From positions 1-51,586 of the forward strand of contig JANRIM010000025.1 of NCBI GenBank assembly GCA_033764865.1: a stretch of 51,586 nucleotides of DNA. Reading direction: 5' to 3'. Source of the DNA: VFBF01 sp033764865. GTDB lineage: Bacteria; Pseudomonadota; Alphaproteobacteria; Caulobacterales; Aquidulcibacteraceae. Below, piece after piece: positions 8,106-17,938 of this stretch. The translations under genes and the position numbers were made by a program. Within the stretch, counting starts at the first letter, position 1; each line of letters opens with the position of its first letter. A model generated the notes under the pieces. That model ran no database searches and was not told the DNA's origin. It worked only from the letters and a program-made list of their open reading frames with translations.

Positions 8106-9119
8106 TCAGCCCTCCATCACGCGCTTCATCGCGTCCGCCACGCGCTGCGGACCGGGGAAGTATTCCCACTCGAAGGCATGCGGATACGGGGTGTCCCATC
8201 CCGTGACGCGCAGGATCGGCGCCTCGAGGTGGTAGAAGCACTCCTCCTGCACAAGCGCCGACAGCTCCGCGCCAAAACCGCTCGTGCGCGTGGCTTCGTG
8301 CACGATCACGCAGCGCCCCGTCTTGGTGACGGACTGCACGATGGTCTCGATGTCGATGGGCACCAGCGTGCGCAGGTCGATCACCTCGGCGTCGACGCCC
8401 GCGTGCTGCGCGGCCGCCTGCGCCACATGCACCATCGTGCCGTAGGCGAGCACCGTGAGGTCCTGGCCCGGCCGCGTGACCTTCGCCTTGCCGAGGGGCA
8501 CGGTGTAGTGGCCTTCAGGAACCTCGCTGTCGGGGTGTTTGGCCCACGGGCTCACGGGCTTCTCGTGCCAGCCGTCGAAGGGACCGTTGTAGAGGCGTTT
8601 CGGCTCGAACATGATCACCGGGTCGTCGTCTTCGATGGCCGCGATGAGCAGGCCCTTGGCGTCATAGGGATTGGACGGCACCACCGTCTTGATGCCGGCG
8701 ACGTGCGTGAACAGCGCCTCCGGGGACTGGCTGTGCGTCTGCCCGCCAAAAATCCCTCCGCCATAGGGCGTGCGCAACGTGAGCGGGGCGGTGAAGTCAC
8801 CGGCGCTGCGATAGCGCAGGCGCGCCGCTTCCGAGACGATCTGGTCGTAGCCGGGATAGATGTAGTCGGCGAACTGGATCTCGATCACGGGACGCAGGCC
8901 GTAGGCGCCCATCCCGATGGCCGCCGCGACGATGCCGCCCTCGGCGATGGGCGCATCGAAGCAGCGCGTCAGGCCGTGCTTCTTCTGGAGGCCCTCCGTC
9001 GCGCGGAACACGCCGCCGAAATAGCCCACGTCCTCGCCGAACACGAGCACGTCGGGGTCGCGCGTCATCATCACGTCCATCGCGGAGTTCAGCGCCTGGA
9101 TCATGTTCATCGCGGGCAT
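8106..9119 (-). CDS. bkdA2: Branched-chain 2-oxoacid dehydrogenase E1 beta subunit
   Basis: 337 residues, normal length. Characteristic pieces are VFGEDVGYFGGVFRAT near the N-terminus, GGGIFGGQTHSQSPEAL in the middle and VTGWDTPYPHAFEWEYFP near the end. With E1 alpha it forms the thiamine-diphosphate-dependent heterotetramer that decarboxylates the 2-oxo acids of Val, Leu and Ile and acylates the lipoyl group of E2. The ATG at 9119 is 5 bases after the E1 alpha stop, with a GGGGG run upstream as a possible ribosome site. Confidence 0.93.
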   Translation of the reverse strand: MPAMNMIQALNSAMDVMMTRDPDVLVFGEDVGYFGGVFRATEGLQKKHGLTRCFDAPIAEGGIVAAAIGMGAYGLRPVIEIQFADYIYPGYDQIVSEAARLRYRSAGDFTAPLTLRTPYGGGIFGGQTHSQSPEALFTHVAGIKTVVPSNPYDAKGLLIAAIEDDDPVIMFEPKRLYNGPFDGWHEKPVSPWAKHPDSEVPEGHYTVPLGKAKVTRPGQDLTVLAYGTMVHVAQAAAQHAGVDAEVIDLRTLVPIDIETIVQSVTKTGRCVIVHEATRTSGFGAELSALVQEECFYHLEAPILRVTGWDTPYPHAFEWEYFPGPQRVADAMKRVMEG

Positions 9120-9124
9120 GGGCG

Positions 9125-10366
9125 TCAGACCCCCATTTCCTGGCGCTGCCGGCGGATGTGCCAGGGCGTCTCCTTGTAGACGTCCTCGAACATCTCCTTC
9201 ACCGACGGGCGCGACTGGCCGAGCGTGCCGATGGCCTCGGCCTCCTTGCCGGCGGCGCGCACCAGATCGGCGGCTTCCTTCTCCAGCGCCTTCTGCTCCT
9301 CCTCGCTCCAGGCGCCGATGGCGATGAGGTGGTCGCGCAGGCGCGCCACCGGATCGCCCAGCGGCCAGGCATCGGCCTCGTTCACCGGGCGATAGCGACC
9401 GGGATCGTCGCTGGTGGAGTGCGGCGCGGCGCGATACGTGAAGTGCTCGATGAGCGTGGGCCCGAGATTGGCGCGCGCGCGATCCGCCGCCCACTGGGTG
9501 ACGGCGTACACCGCCAGGAAGTCGTTGCCGTCCACCCGCAGCGCCGGGATGCCGTAGCCGATGCCGCGGGACGCGAACGTGCTTTCCTCGCCGCCGGCGA
9601 TGCCCTGGAACGCGGAGATGGCCCACTGGTTGTTGACGACGTTGAGGATCACCGGCGCCTGGTAGACCGAGGCGAACGTGAGCGCGGAGTGGAAATCCCC
9701 CTCCGCCGTGGAGCCTTCCCCGATGTAGGCGCACGCGATGCGGCTGTCGCCCTTGTACGCCGACGCCATCGCCCAGCCGACCGCCTGAGAGAACTGCGTG
9801 CCCAGGTTGCCGCTGATCGAGAAGAAGCCGTGCGCCTTGGAGGTGTACATCACCGGCAGCTGCCGGCCTTTGCAGGGATCGGCGGCGTTGGAATAGATCT
9901 GGTTCATCATGTCGACGAGCGGATAGCCGCGCGCGATCAGCAGGGCCTGCTGGCGGTAGGTGGGAAAGCACATGTCGTCGGCGGCGAGCGCGAGCGCCTG
10001 CGCGGAGGCGACCGCCTCCTCGCCGGTGCACTTCATGTAGAACGACGTCTTGCCCTGCCGCTGCTGGCGGTACATCCGGTCGTCGTAGGCGCGGGTGATC
10101 ACCATCGTGCGCAGGCCCCGCTTCATCTGCGCGGGCGTGAGCCGGGGATCCCACGGGCCGACGGCGGCATGGCCCTCGTCGAGCACGCGCACGAGCGTGA
10201 ACGCCAGATCGCGGACGGCGTAGGGCGTGGCGGAGATGTCGGGCCGCGGAACCGCCCCCGCCGGCGCCACGACAAGCCCGCTGAAGTCGATCGGATCGCC
10301 GGGCCGGGCCCGCGGCTCGGGCACGTGGAGGCTGAGGGCGGGCGCGTTGGTCAGCGGTGCGTTCAT
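9125..10366 (-). CDS. bkdA1: Branched-chain 2-oxoacid dehydrogenase E1 alpha subunit
   Basis: 413 residues from the ATG at 10366, which has GAGAG 7 bases upstream; an ATG at 10378 would add four residues but has poor spacing. The thiamine-diphosphate motif runs from GEGSTAEGDFHSAL to NVVNNQWAI. The loop YRAAPHSTSDDPGRYRP is typical of the branched-chain rather than the pyruvate enzyme. First gene of a four-gene operon making acyl-CoAs for branched fatty acids or amino-acid breakdown. The 172 bases up to the anmK stop are relatively AT-rich and probably hold the promoter, but no regulator gene or clear operator was seen. Confidence 0.93.
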   Translation of the reverse strand: MNAPLTNAPALSLHVPEPRARPGDPIDFSGLVVAPAGAVPRPDISATPYAVRDLAFTLVRVLDEGHAAVGPWDPRLTPAQMKRGLRTMVITRAYDDRMYRQQRQGKTSFYMKCTGEEAVASAQALALAADDMCFPTYRQQALLIARGYPLVDMMNQIYSNAADPCKGRQLPVMYTSKAHGFFSISGNLGTQFSQAVGWAMASAYKGDSRIACAYIGEGSTAEGDFHSALTFASVYQAPVILNVVNNQWAISAFQGIAGGEESTFASRGIGYGIPALRVDGNDFLAVYAVTQWAADRARANLGPTLIEHFTYRAAPHSTSDDPGRYRPVNEADAWPLGDPVARLRDHLIAIGAWSEEEQKALEKEAADLVRAAGKEAEAIGTLGQSRPSVKEMFEDVYKETPWHIRRQRQEMGV

Positions 10367-10538
10367 GGCGTCTCTCATCCCTGGCGAGCGGCGGCCGTGG
10401 CCCCCGAGGCCCGGCCTGCGTGTTTTTCGGTCACGTTACCCCTGTCGGGCGGGCATGTCTGATCATTCGTGTCCCATTTCACCCGTTTTTGGGGTTACGT
10501 CATCCAATAATCGGCGGTTTCCAACATTTTTCATTCCA

Positions 10539-11681
10539 TCACGCCGGCCGCGGCGCGAGCCGCCCGCCCGTGAGCGGCGCGGGGACCGCGGTGGTGCCCG
10601 GGAAGCTGAGCGGCAGACCGGCGCGGGTCCGCGCGGCGAGAAAGGCGAAGCATTCCGCCTCCACAGCGTCCCCCCGCCAGCCCACCGCGTCGGCGTCCAC
10701 CGCCGCCACGCCGGTCCGTTTGGCCAGTTCCGCCATCAGCGTCGGGTTCTTGCGCCCGCCCCCGCACACGATGAGCCGCGCGGGCCGTTGGGGCAGCCGG
10801 TCCAGCCCGAGCCCCACGGCGGCCGCGGAAAACGCGGTGAGCGTCGCTGCGCCGTCGGCGGGGGACAAGCCATCGGCTATCGCGGCGGAGAAATCGTACC
10901 GGTCGAGGGACTTGGGGTACGGGCGGGCGAAGTAGGCGTGCCGGAGCAGCCGCGCGAGCCGCTCCTCGTCCACCGCGCCGGACGCCGCCAGCGCGCCGTC
11001 CACGTCGTAGGCGCCGCGTCCGCAGCGTTCCATCCACTCGTTGATGGGCCCGTTGGCGGGGCCGGTGTCGAAGGCGATCAGCGGCGCGCCGTCGCCGCCC
11101 CACCAGGTGATGTTGGCGACGCCGCCGAGATTGAGCGCCGCCGCCGGCGCGGCCTGGCCGGAAAAGGCCAGGAGCGCTGCGTGATAGACCGGCGCGAGCG
11201 GCGCGCCCTCGCCGCCTGCGGCCACGTCCGCACTGCGGAAGTCGAACGCCACCGCCACGTCGAGCTCGCGCGCGAGCAAGGGGCCGTCGGCCAGCTGTCG
11301 GGTGCGCCCCGGGGCGCCGTCCCGCGACGGGCGGTGCAGCACCGTGAGACCGTGGACGCCGACGAGAGCCACGTCCCCCACCGCCACGCCCACGTCCGCC
11401 AGGAACCAGCGGATCGCCTCGGCGTGGGCCAGCGTGAAGCGCCGCTCCGCCTCCGGAAGGATCGCCGGCTCCGGTCCCTTGAAGTCCCAGGCGCGGGCGG
11501 CGGTCACGGCCTCGGCCATAAAGGCGCGCAGGTCCTCCCCGTACGGCACAAGCCCCCAGGGCCCGAGTTCGAGGATCGCTGCGCCGTCGGTGCGCACGAG
11601 GGCGAGGTCGATCGCCCCGTCCAGCGCCGTGCCCGTCATGCACCCCAGCGCCCAGATCGCGTCGCCCGGCGCTTTGCTCAT
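10539..11681 (-). CDS. anmK: Anhydro-N-acetylmuramic acid kinase
   Basis: 380 residues from the ATG at 11681; an in-frame GTG at 11690 is an alternative. It phosphorylates 1,6-anhydroMurNAc to MurNAc-6-phosphate in cell-wall recycling, in the cytoplasm. The N-terminal phosphate loop GCMTGTALDG matches the family GLMSGTSLDG with substitutions. NLGGVANITW, FDTGPANGPINEWM and IVCGGGRKNPTLM are hallmark family stretches. It is divergent from tyrS with only 30 bases between starts; an anmK-tyrS association is also known in other proteobacteria. The recycling role matches the lytic transglycosylase at 3.3 kb. Confidence 0.95.
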   Translation of the reverse strand: MSKAPGDAIWALGCMTGTALDGAIDLALVRTDGAAILELGPWGLVPYGEDLRAFMAEAVTAARAWDFKGPEPAILPEAERRFTLAHAEAIRWFLADVGVAVGDVALVGVHGLTVLHRPSRDGAPGRTRQLADGPLLARELDVAVAFDFRSADVAAGGEGAPLAPVYHAALLAFSGQAAPAAALNLGGVANITWWGGDGAPLIAFDTGPANGPINEWMERCGRGAYDVDGALAASGAVDEERLARLLRHAYFARPYPKSLDRYDFSAAIADGLSPADGAATLTAFSAAAVGLGLDRLPQRPARLIVCGGGRKNPTLMAELAKRTGVAAVDADAVGWRGDAVEAECFAFLAARTRAGLPLSFPGTTAVPAPLTGGRLAPRPA

Positions 11682-11711
11682 GGCCCGCACCCCATGCTAC
11701 CTCGCCCCGTC

Positions 11712-12956
11712 ATGACAAGTTCCGCCCTCATCCGCACCCTCGACGAGAGGGGCTATATCCACCAATGCACCGATTTGGAGGGCCTCGACGAGGCCGCCGG
11801 CAAGGGCGTCGTCACGGGCTATATCGGCTTCGACATGACCGCGCCCAGCCTGCACGTGGGCAGCCTGGTGCAGATCATGCTGTTGCGCCGTCTCCAGCAG
11901 GCGGGCGGCAAGCCCATCGTGCTGCTGGGCGGGGCGACCACGAAGGTCGGCGACCCCACCGGCCGCGACGAGAGCCGCAAGATGCTCTCCGACGCCGACA
12001 TCGCCCACAACACGGCCTCGATCCGCGGCGTGTTCGAGAAGTTCCTGACTTTCGGCGACGGCCCCACCGACGCCGTGCTGGTCAACAACGACGACTGGCT
12101 GTCGCGCTACAGCTACATCGGGTTCCTGCGCGAGTACGGCACGCACTTCACGATCAACCGCATGCTCTCCTTCGACTCTGTTCGGCTGCGCCTGGAGCGC
12201 GAGCAGCCGATGACGTTCCTCGAGTTCAACTACATGCTGATGCAGGCGGTGGACTTCCTGGCGCTGAACCGCTCGCTGGGCTGCACGCTGCAGATGGGCG
12301 GCTCCGACCAGTGGGGTAACATCGTCAACGGCGTGGAGCTGTGCCGGCGCGTGGACGGCGCCGCCGTATTCGGCCTGACGACGCCGCTGCTGGCCACCGC
12401 CTCCGGCGCCAAGATGGGCAAGACCGCCGCGGGCGCGGTGTGGCTCAACGCGGACATGCTGAGCGCCTATGAGTACTGGCAGTTCTGGCGCAACGCGGAG
12501 GACGCCGACGTCATCCGCTTCATGAAGCTGTTCACCGACCTGCCGCTGGACGAGATCGAACGCTACGGCGCGATGACCGGCGCCGACATCAACACCGCCA
12601 AGATCGCGCTCGCCAACGCCGCCACCGCCATGCTGCACGGCGAGGCCGCCGCGCGCGATGCCGAGGCAACGGCACAGGCTGTATTTACAGGCGGCGGCGC
12701 GGGGGCGGCCCTGCCCACGGTGGATGCGCCGCGCGCCGAGATCGCGGGCCTGCGGGTGGCCGATGCGCTGAAACGCGCGGGCCTTGTGGAGTCCAACGGC
12801 GAAGCCAAGCGCCACATCAAGGCCGGCGCGGTGTCGGTAAACAACATAGCGGTGTCCGATGAACTCGCGGTGCTGAGCGACGCCGACATCGACGCCGACG
12901 GCGTGGTGAAGCTGTCGGTGGGCAAGAAGCGTCACGCGCTGCTGCGCGCCACATGA
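11712..12956 (+). CDS. tyrS: Tyrosyl-tRNA synthetase
   Basis: 414 residues, normal for the bacterial TyrRS. The class I HIGH motif appears as HVGS (48-51) and KMSKS as KMGKT (about 233). Tyrosine-site stretches YIGFDMTAPSLH and LQMGGSDQWGNI are intact, and an S4 RNA-binding domain (about 345-410) ends the protein. The ATG at 11712 gives the usual N-terminus (RTLDERGYIHQCTD); an in-frame ATG at 11694 would add six residues. No ribosome site precedes either, so the mRNA may be leaderless. Its TGA stop overlaps an ATG at 12953 that opens the next reading frame. Confidence 0.96.
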   Translation: MTSSALIRTLDERGYIHQCTDLEGLDEAAGKGVVTGYIGFDMTAPSLHVGSLVQIMLLRRLQQAGGKPIVLLGGATTKVGDPTGRDESRKMLSDADIAHNTASIRGVFEKFLTFGDGPTDAVLVNNDDWLSRYSYIGFLREYGTHFTINRMLSFDSVRLRLEREQPMTFLEFNYMLMQAVDFLALNRSLGCTLQMGGSDQWGNIVNGVELCRRVDGAAVFGLTTPLLATASGAKMGKTAAGAVWLNADMLSAYEYWQFWRNAEDADVIRFMKLFTDLPLDEIERYGAMTGADINTAKIALANAATAMLHGEAAARDAEATAQAVFTGGGAGAALPTVDAPRAEIAGLRVADALKRAGLVESNGEAKRHIKAGAVSVNNIAVSDELAVLSDADIDADGVVKLSVGKKRHALLRAT

Positions 12957-12982
12957 GGACGACGGGTGTTCGGGAGATGACA

Positions 12983-14377
12983 ATGCGGATCGGCGTTCTG
13001 GCGTGCGTTTTGGCCCTCGTGTGGGCGCCCGCGGCGCAGGCGCAGGCCCCCGATGGGCAGAAGGCGCTGGCGCGCGCGATCCTAAGCGACATCGTCGCCA
13101 TGGACACCTCGCCCGAAGGCGGGCGCACCCCGGCCATGGCGGCGTACCTGGCCGACCGCCTCCGGGCCGGAGGTTTTCCCGCCGCCGACGTGCACGTCGT
13201 TCCGCAGGGCGAAGTCGCTGCACTGGTGGTGCGCTATCGCGGCGATGGGACGGGCGGACGGCCCATCCTGCTGCTTGCGCACATGGACGTGGTGCCCGCG
13301 CGGCGCGCAGACTGGGCGCGCGATCCGTTCACGCTCGTGGAAGAGAACGGCTACTTCTTCGGGCGCGGCGCGGCGGACAACAAATCCGGCATCGCCGCTC
13401 TGACGACGCAATTCCTGTCGCTGCGCGCCGAAGGCTTCATGCCGACCCGGGACCTGATCATCGTGTTCACCGGCGATGAGGAAACCTCTGGGGCCTCCGC
13501 GGCCGGCCTGCTGCGCGATCATCGCGCCCTCGTGGACGCGGAATTCGCGCTCAACACCGATGCGGGCGAGGGCGTGCTCAGCGAAACGACCGGCGCGCCG
13601 GTGAGCTACACCGTGCAGACGGCGGAGAAATCCTTCGCGAGCTTCACGCTGATGGCGCGCAACCCCGGCGGCCACTCCTCGCGTCCGCGCCCCGACAACG
13701 CCATCTACGATCTCGCCGACGCGCTGGGGCGCGTGCGCGCCTACGAGTTTCCCGTGCAGTGGAACGAGACGACGCTGGCCAGCCTGCGCGCCGCCGGCGC
13801 CGTCACGGACGGGCCGCTCGGCGCCGCCATGACCCGCTTCGCGCAGCGACCGGGCGACCGGCGCGCGGCGGCAACGTTGTCGGCGAGCCCGGCCCACATC
13901 GGCCAGATCCGCACCACCTGCGTGCCCACCCTGCTGGCCGCCGGCCACGCCGACAACGCGCTCCCGCAGAGCGCGACCGCCACCATCAACTGCCGCGTCT
14001 TTCCCGGCGTCGCGATCGAGTCGGTGCAGCAGACGCTCCAGACCCTGGCCGGACCCGCCATCGCGGTGGCGCCGCTCGACACCTACTTCGCAAGCCCCGC
14101 CTCGCCGCTGCGCGCCGACGTCATGGCGGCGATCACCAAGGCGGTGCACGCCAGCTATCCCGGCGTGCCCGTGACGCCGGGCATGTCCGCGGGCGCGACG
14201 GACGGCGTGTTTTTCCGGGCCGCCGGCATTCCCACCTATGGCGCCGGCGAGATTTTCATGAAGGACAGCGACGACTTCGCCCACGGCCTCAACGAGCGCA
14301 TACCCGTGGCGAGCTTCTACAACGGGCTCACGCACTGGCGCGTGCTGCTGACGACGCTGGCGGGGCCGCGCCCCTGA
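12983..14377 (+). CDS. Exported M20 family metallopeptidase
   Basis: 464 residues. The ATG at 12983 is preferred because GGGAG lies 6 bases upstream and it begins a clean signal peptide ending AQA; an ATG at 12953 overlapping the tyrS stop would add ten residues. Metal ligands are visible: His100 and Asp102 in LLLAHMDVVPA, bridging Asp132 in GRGAADNKSG, Glu166-Glu167 in GDEETSG, and a late His in FAHGLNER. A dimerisation insert contains GGHSSRP. It is a two-zinc di- or carboxypeptidase, probably periplasmic, resembling the CPS1/PM20D1 branch. The substrate is unknown. Confidence 0.88.
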   Translation: MRIGVLACVLALVWAPAAQAQAPDGQKALARAILSDIVAMDTSPEGGRTPAMAAYLADRLRAGGFPAADVHVVPQGEVAALVVRYRGDGTGGRPILLLAHMDVVPARRADWARDPFTLVEENGYFFGRGAADNKSGIAALTTQFLSLRAEGFMPTRDLIIVFTGDEETSGASAAGLLRDHRALVDAEFALNTDAGEGVLSETTGAPVSYTVQTAEKSFASFTLMARNPGGHSSRPRPDNAIYDLADALGRVRAYEFPVQWNETTLASLRAAGAVTDGPLGAAMTRFAQRPGDRRAAATLSASPAHIGQIRTTCVPTLLAAGHADNALPQSATATINCRVFPGVAIESVQQTLQTLAGPAIAVAPLDTYFASPASPLRADVMAAITKAVHASYPGVPVTPGMSAGATDGVFFRAAGIPTYGAGEIFMKDSDDFAHGLNERIPVASFYNGLTHWRVLLTTLAGPRP

Positions 14378-14417
14378 TCAACGGGTGAAGATCAACCGGC
14401 GAGGATCAACGGGTAGT
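14376..14417 (+). repeat. Three tandem 14-base repeats between convergent stops
   Basis: GATCAACGGGTGAA (14376-14389), GATCAACCGGCGAG (14390-14403) and GATCAACGGGTAGT (14404-14417) follow head to tail. The first begins inside the TGA stop of the M20 peptidase gene and the third reaches the stop of the AsmA-like gene. It looks like slippage or duplication of the gene end. Confidence 0.7.
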
Positions 14418-17400
14418 CAGCCGTTGGTGGCCACCGCCGCTTTCGGCGGCGCCTGCGGGGCGGCCCACGGTTCGAAGATGCGGCGCAGGATGCCCGGCGT
14501 CAGCGCCGAGAGCGGGTTGACGCCCACGCGCGGCTGATCGGACGGGCCGTTCATCGAATAGGTGAGCCCCAGCACGCCTTCGCCCGGGCGCGACGCCAGC
14601 AGCGATCCGAGCACCGGCACGCCCGAGAGCATGGAGTTGAGCCCGTAGCTCGGCACGATGACGCCGTCGAGATCGAGCGTGCCGTCGGCCAGTTCGATCG
14701 CCCCTTTCGCCGTGATGCCGATGGAGGGGCCCGCGGCGCGGCTCTCCGCCACATAGAGGCGCCCGTCGACGATCGTCAGCGGCGCCTCGAGCCCGGTGAA
14801 GGACACGCCGTCCCCGTTCAGCATTTCCGCCAGACCGCGCAGCGATCCGACGGACGACAGAAGACGCGCCATGGGCCCGAGTTTGACCACCTGGAAATTC
14901 TTGGCCTTGACCGTCACTTCCGCGCGCGCGGTGGACGCCTGCCACGTGCCCGCGCCCTCCACCTGACCGCCGCGCACGTTGTCGGCGCCCGTGACCGCGC
15001 GGTAGGCGAAGCCCATGTCGTCGGCCCTGAAGCGGAGCGGTCCGGAGAGCGCGCCGTCGGCGCCGCCGAGGCTCAACATCAGCTGGCCGTTGTTCGGGCC
15101 GGCGCCGCGCACGTCGAGTCGCGTCATCACGGGGCCGATCCAGGTCCCTTCGATGCGGCCGTCAGCCAGCTCCGCGTCGCCCTTGAGGCGGATGCGGTCC
15201 GCTTGGATGGCGGCGTCCCAGCGCTCCGGCTTCGCGGCGGCCGCCGCCGCAGCGGCGCCCTCGTCGACGGGCTTGGCGGTCATGAAGGGCACGGCGTCGA
15301 ATGAGGGCCCGTTCGCGGACACCAGCAGCACCCCGGACCGCGATCGGCGGGCGGTGGCGCGCAGGTCGGTGCGGCCGTCGATCCAGATGCGCTGGAAACT
15401 GGCGCTTTGCAGCGTGTTGTCGGCGCCCACGGTGACCACGCCGTTGGCGGCGAAGCCCGGGCCCTTCATGTCGAGGTTGGTGAGTTGCAGGCCGCCGTCG
15501 GCCTGCTGGCGCACGTCGAAGCTTGCGCTTGAGGGGCGCCCGGCGCGCTTGACCCAGGCGTTGCTTGGCAGCGCGATCTCGGCGTCCTTCAGGTCGAGAC
15601 GCACGGCGCCGGTGGTCACGTCGAGGCCCTTGCCCTCGCCGGTCAGCTGCACGCCCACCAGACCGCGGGCGTACTGCGCGACGCCGATGCCGAACTTCTC
15701 GATGTCGCGGGCGTCGAAGCGGCCGTCGATGACGTAGCGCGAGCAGACGGCGGGGTCGGCCCCGGCGAACAGCTCCGTCCAGGTGAGGTTGGCCTGGCTC
15801 TGGTTGATCGTCAGCGGGCCGGAGAACGTCATGGCGTCCTGGTCGCCGGTGGCGCGCATGCGCCAGTTGGCGATGGTGTACTTCCCGTCGCGCGCGACGG
15901 CGCCGACGCCGTCAAGCCGCGCGTCCACATCCCACTTCAGGTCGCGCGCGGCCACGTTGGACAGCATGGGCCGATGCAACGCGAAATCGGCCACGCCGCG
16001 GCCCACCACCGTCTCCCGCCGCGCGGGGAAGCGCTCGTCCAGCTTGATCGGCATCTGGTGGAGCAGGTCGACCATCGCCTTGGCGTCGCCCTCCACGCGT
16101 CCGGCGTAGGTGGCGATGGCGCCGCGGGGCCTCAGGCGCGGCAGGTCCACCCGGCCTTGCGTCAGCGTGAGCGCGCCGACCTTGCCGGACGACAGCCGGA
16201 GATTGAACCGGTTGCCCTTCATCTCCGCGTCGCCGCGGCCTTCGGTGATGGGCGTCATGCCCTGGAAGTAGCGCACCTGCGCGCCCTCGTAGCTCAGGGT
16301 GAGCGAGAGACGGTCGTCCGGCAGCTGCGGCGCGGCGAGGTCGGCAGGGCGGATGTCGATGCGCATCGCCGCCTGCGTGATGCGTCCGCCCACGAGCCCC
16401 GTCTCCAGCCACGAACGCGCGCCCTCGGCGGCCTTGAGCGGCCACATGGACAAAACGCGCCGGGCGTCGATGCCTCCGGTGACGGCGCCAGTCGCCTCGA
16501 AACCGGGGCGCAGCTTGCCGTGGCCGTCGTCAGCCCAGTGGATGCGCCCGGCGCCGGCGAACCGCGCGTTGTCCACGTGCGCGACGACTTCCTCGAAGCG
16601 GATGGCGGAGTCCTTCGGGGCGATCTCGCCGCGCACCACGACGTCGCGCAGCGCAACGGGCGCGGAGAACACGCCGTCGGCGGCGATGCTCAGCGCCGGG
16701 AGGTTCAGGTTGAAGCGCGCTGGCTGGTCGGCGTTGGCGCCGAGGAAGGCGGAGGCCTTCTCGATGGCGATGCGGCCCTCGATCCGCGTGCCCCCGCCGC
16801 CGATGGCGATCTCCTCGATGCCGAGCACGTCGCTGGCGAGGTCGTATCCGCCGCGGAAACGCGCGCCGGCGATGTCCATGCGGCCCCCGCCGAGCGCCAG
16901 CGTGCCGCGGCCGAACTCCACGTCCCCGTTGATCAGCGTGACGCCCACCTTGCGGTCGAGACCGACGGTGACGGCCGCCGTCACGGGGGATTCAAGGCCC
17001 GCCAGGGGCCCCAGCGCCGATTCCGGAATGATCGCGGCGGGCTGGACCTTGTTGGCGTTGAGCGCGATCAGCGCGCTGGTGAAGCTGGTGTCGGTGTCGA
17101 TGGCGAAAGCCGCGGGCGCAGGGCCCCTCGGCCCCCGGAACGCCGCCGCCGCCGCCAGCCTCAGCGCGGACCCGTTACGGGTGAGATCCACCCGCGCGCC
17201 CTCCGCGCGCCAGATGCCCTCGCTGCGCGCGTCCACCACGGAGAGGCGAGCGTTGTCGACCTGCACGGACCGCAGAGCGGCCCCGAACCCCACGGGCCGG
17301 AACACCGAGGCCATGCCGTCGAGGATGCGGTTGACCCGCTGGGTCACCGTCTCGTTGGGCGGGGGGGCGGGGATGAGGATGTCGGCGGGCGATCCCGGCG

Positions 17401-17815
17401 GCCCGAAGGCGAGGCCCGCGGAACCGTCCGCCGCCAGCGTCACGGTGATGTCGGCGCCGTCGAACGCCGCCCGCTCCACCGCCAGGCGCCCCAGCGCCAG
17501 CCGTTGCAGGCTGATGCCGATGTCCACCGCGCGGCTTTCGGTCAGCACCCGGCCGTCGGCGCTCAGGGCCTTCACGCCGTGCGCTTTCAGCTCCAGCCCG
17601 CGGTTGGCCTCCGACCAGGCGAGTTCCACCCGGTCGATGGTGACGGGCCGCCCGCCCCGCGCGGCCGACAGCTGGCTCTCGATCTGCCGCTTGATCGGCA
17701 CAAGCTCGATCGGGCCCTGCGAGAGCCGCCATGCCGCGAACGCCACGCCGAACCCGAGCGTCACCAGCGTGCCGACCAGGATTTCGAACAGGATGAGCGA
17801 GGACCGCCGGATCAT
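14417..17815 (-). CDS. Large AsmA/YhdP-like envelope protein (DUF3971 type)
   Basis: 1,132 residues from the ATG at 17815; an in-frame codon at 17851 is possible. One N-terminal membrane segment (LILFEILVGTLVTLGFGVAF) is followed by a long repetitive beta-rich periplasmic region typical of AsmA-superfamily proteins, built from alternating short strands such as VTIDRVELAW. An AsmA-like C-terminal domain holds GDGVSFTGLEAPLTIVDGRL, then SYGLNSMLSGVPVLGSLL. Such proteins are thought to bridge the periplasm and help move phospholipids to the outer membrane. It stands alone and convergent to the M20 peptidase gene. The family call is firm, the lipid-transfer role inferred. Confidence 0.82.
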   Translation of the reverse strand: MIRRSSLILFEILVGTLVTLGFGVAFAAWRLSQGPIELVPIKRQIESQLSAARGGRPVTIDRVELAWSEANRGLELKAHGVKALSADGRVLTESRAVDIGISLQRLALGRLAVERAAFDGADITVTLAADGSAGLAFGPPGSPADILIPAPPPNETVTQRVNRILDGMASVFRPVGFGAALRSVQVDNARLSVVDARSEGIWRAEGARVDLTRNGSALRLAAAAAFRGPRGPAPAAFAIDTDTSFTSALIALNANKVQPAAIIPESALGPLAGLESPVTAAVTVGLDRKVGVTLINGDVEFGRGTLALGGGRMDIAGARFRGGYDLASDVLGIEEIAIGGGGTRIEGRIAIEKASAFLGANADQPARFNLNLPALSIAADGVFSAPVALRDVVVRGEIAPKDSAIRFEEVVAHVDNARFAGAGRIHWADDGHGKLRPGFEATGAVTGGIDARRVLSMWPLKAAEGARSWLETGLVGGRITQAAMRIDIRPADLAAPQLPDDRLSLTLSYEGAQVRYFQGMTPITEGRGDAEMKGNRFNLRLSSGKVGALTLTQGRVDLPRLRPRGAIATYAGRVEGDAKAMVDLLHQMPIKLDERFPARRETVVGRGVADFALHRPMLSNVAARDLKWDVDARLDGVGAVARDGKYTIANWRMRATGDQDAMTFSGPLTINQSQANLTWTELFAGADPAVCSRYVIDGRFDARDIEKFGIGVAQYARGLVGVQLTGEGKGLDVTTGAVRLDLKDAEIALPSNAWVKRAGRPSSASFDVRQQADGGLQLTNLDMKGPGFAANGVVTVGADNTLQSASFQRIWIDGRTDLRATARRSRSGVLLVSANGPSFDAVPFMTAKPVDEGAAAAAAAAKPERWDAAIQADRIRLKGDAELADGRIEGTWIGPVMTRLDVRGAGPNNGQLMLSLGGADGALSGPLRFRADDMGFAYRAVTGADNVRGGQVEGAGTWQASTARAEVTVKAKNFQVVKLGPMARLLSSVGSLRGLAEMLNGDGVSFTGLEAPLTIVDGRLYVAESRAAGPSIGITAKGAIELADGTLDLDGVIVPSYGLNSMLSGVPVLGSLLASRPGEGVLGLTYSMNGPSDQPRVGVNPLSALTPGILRRIFEPWAAPQAPPKAAVATNG

Positions 17816-17938
17816 GCCAGCGCGGCCCCGCGCGACGTCACGCCCCACCATCCGCGACGCGCAACGCCCATGACCGCGCGCGCCGCCCCTGCCATGCTGG
17901 CGGCCGGGCGCTGGGCGCTGCGTGGGAGATCAAGGCAC

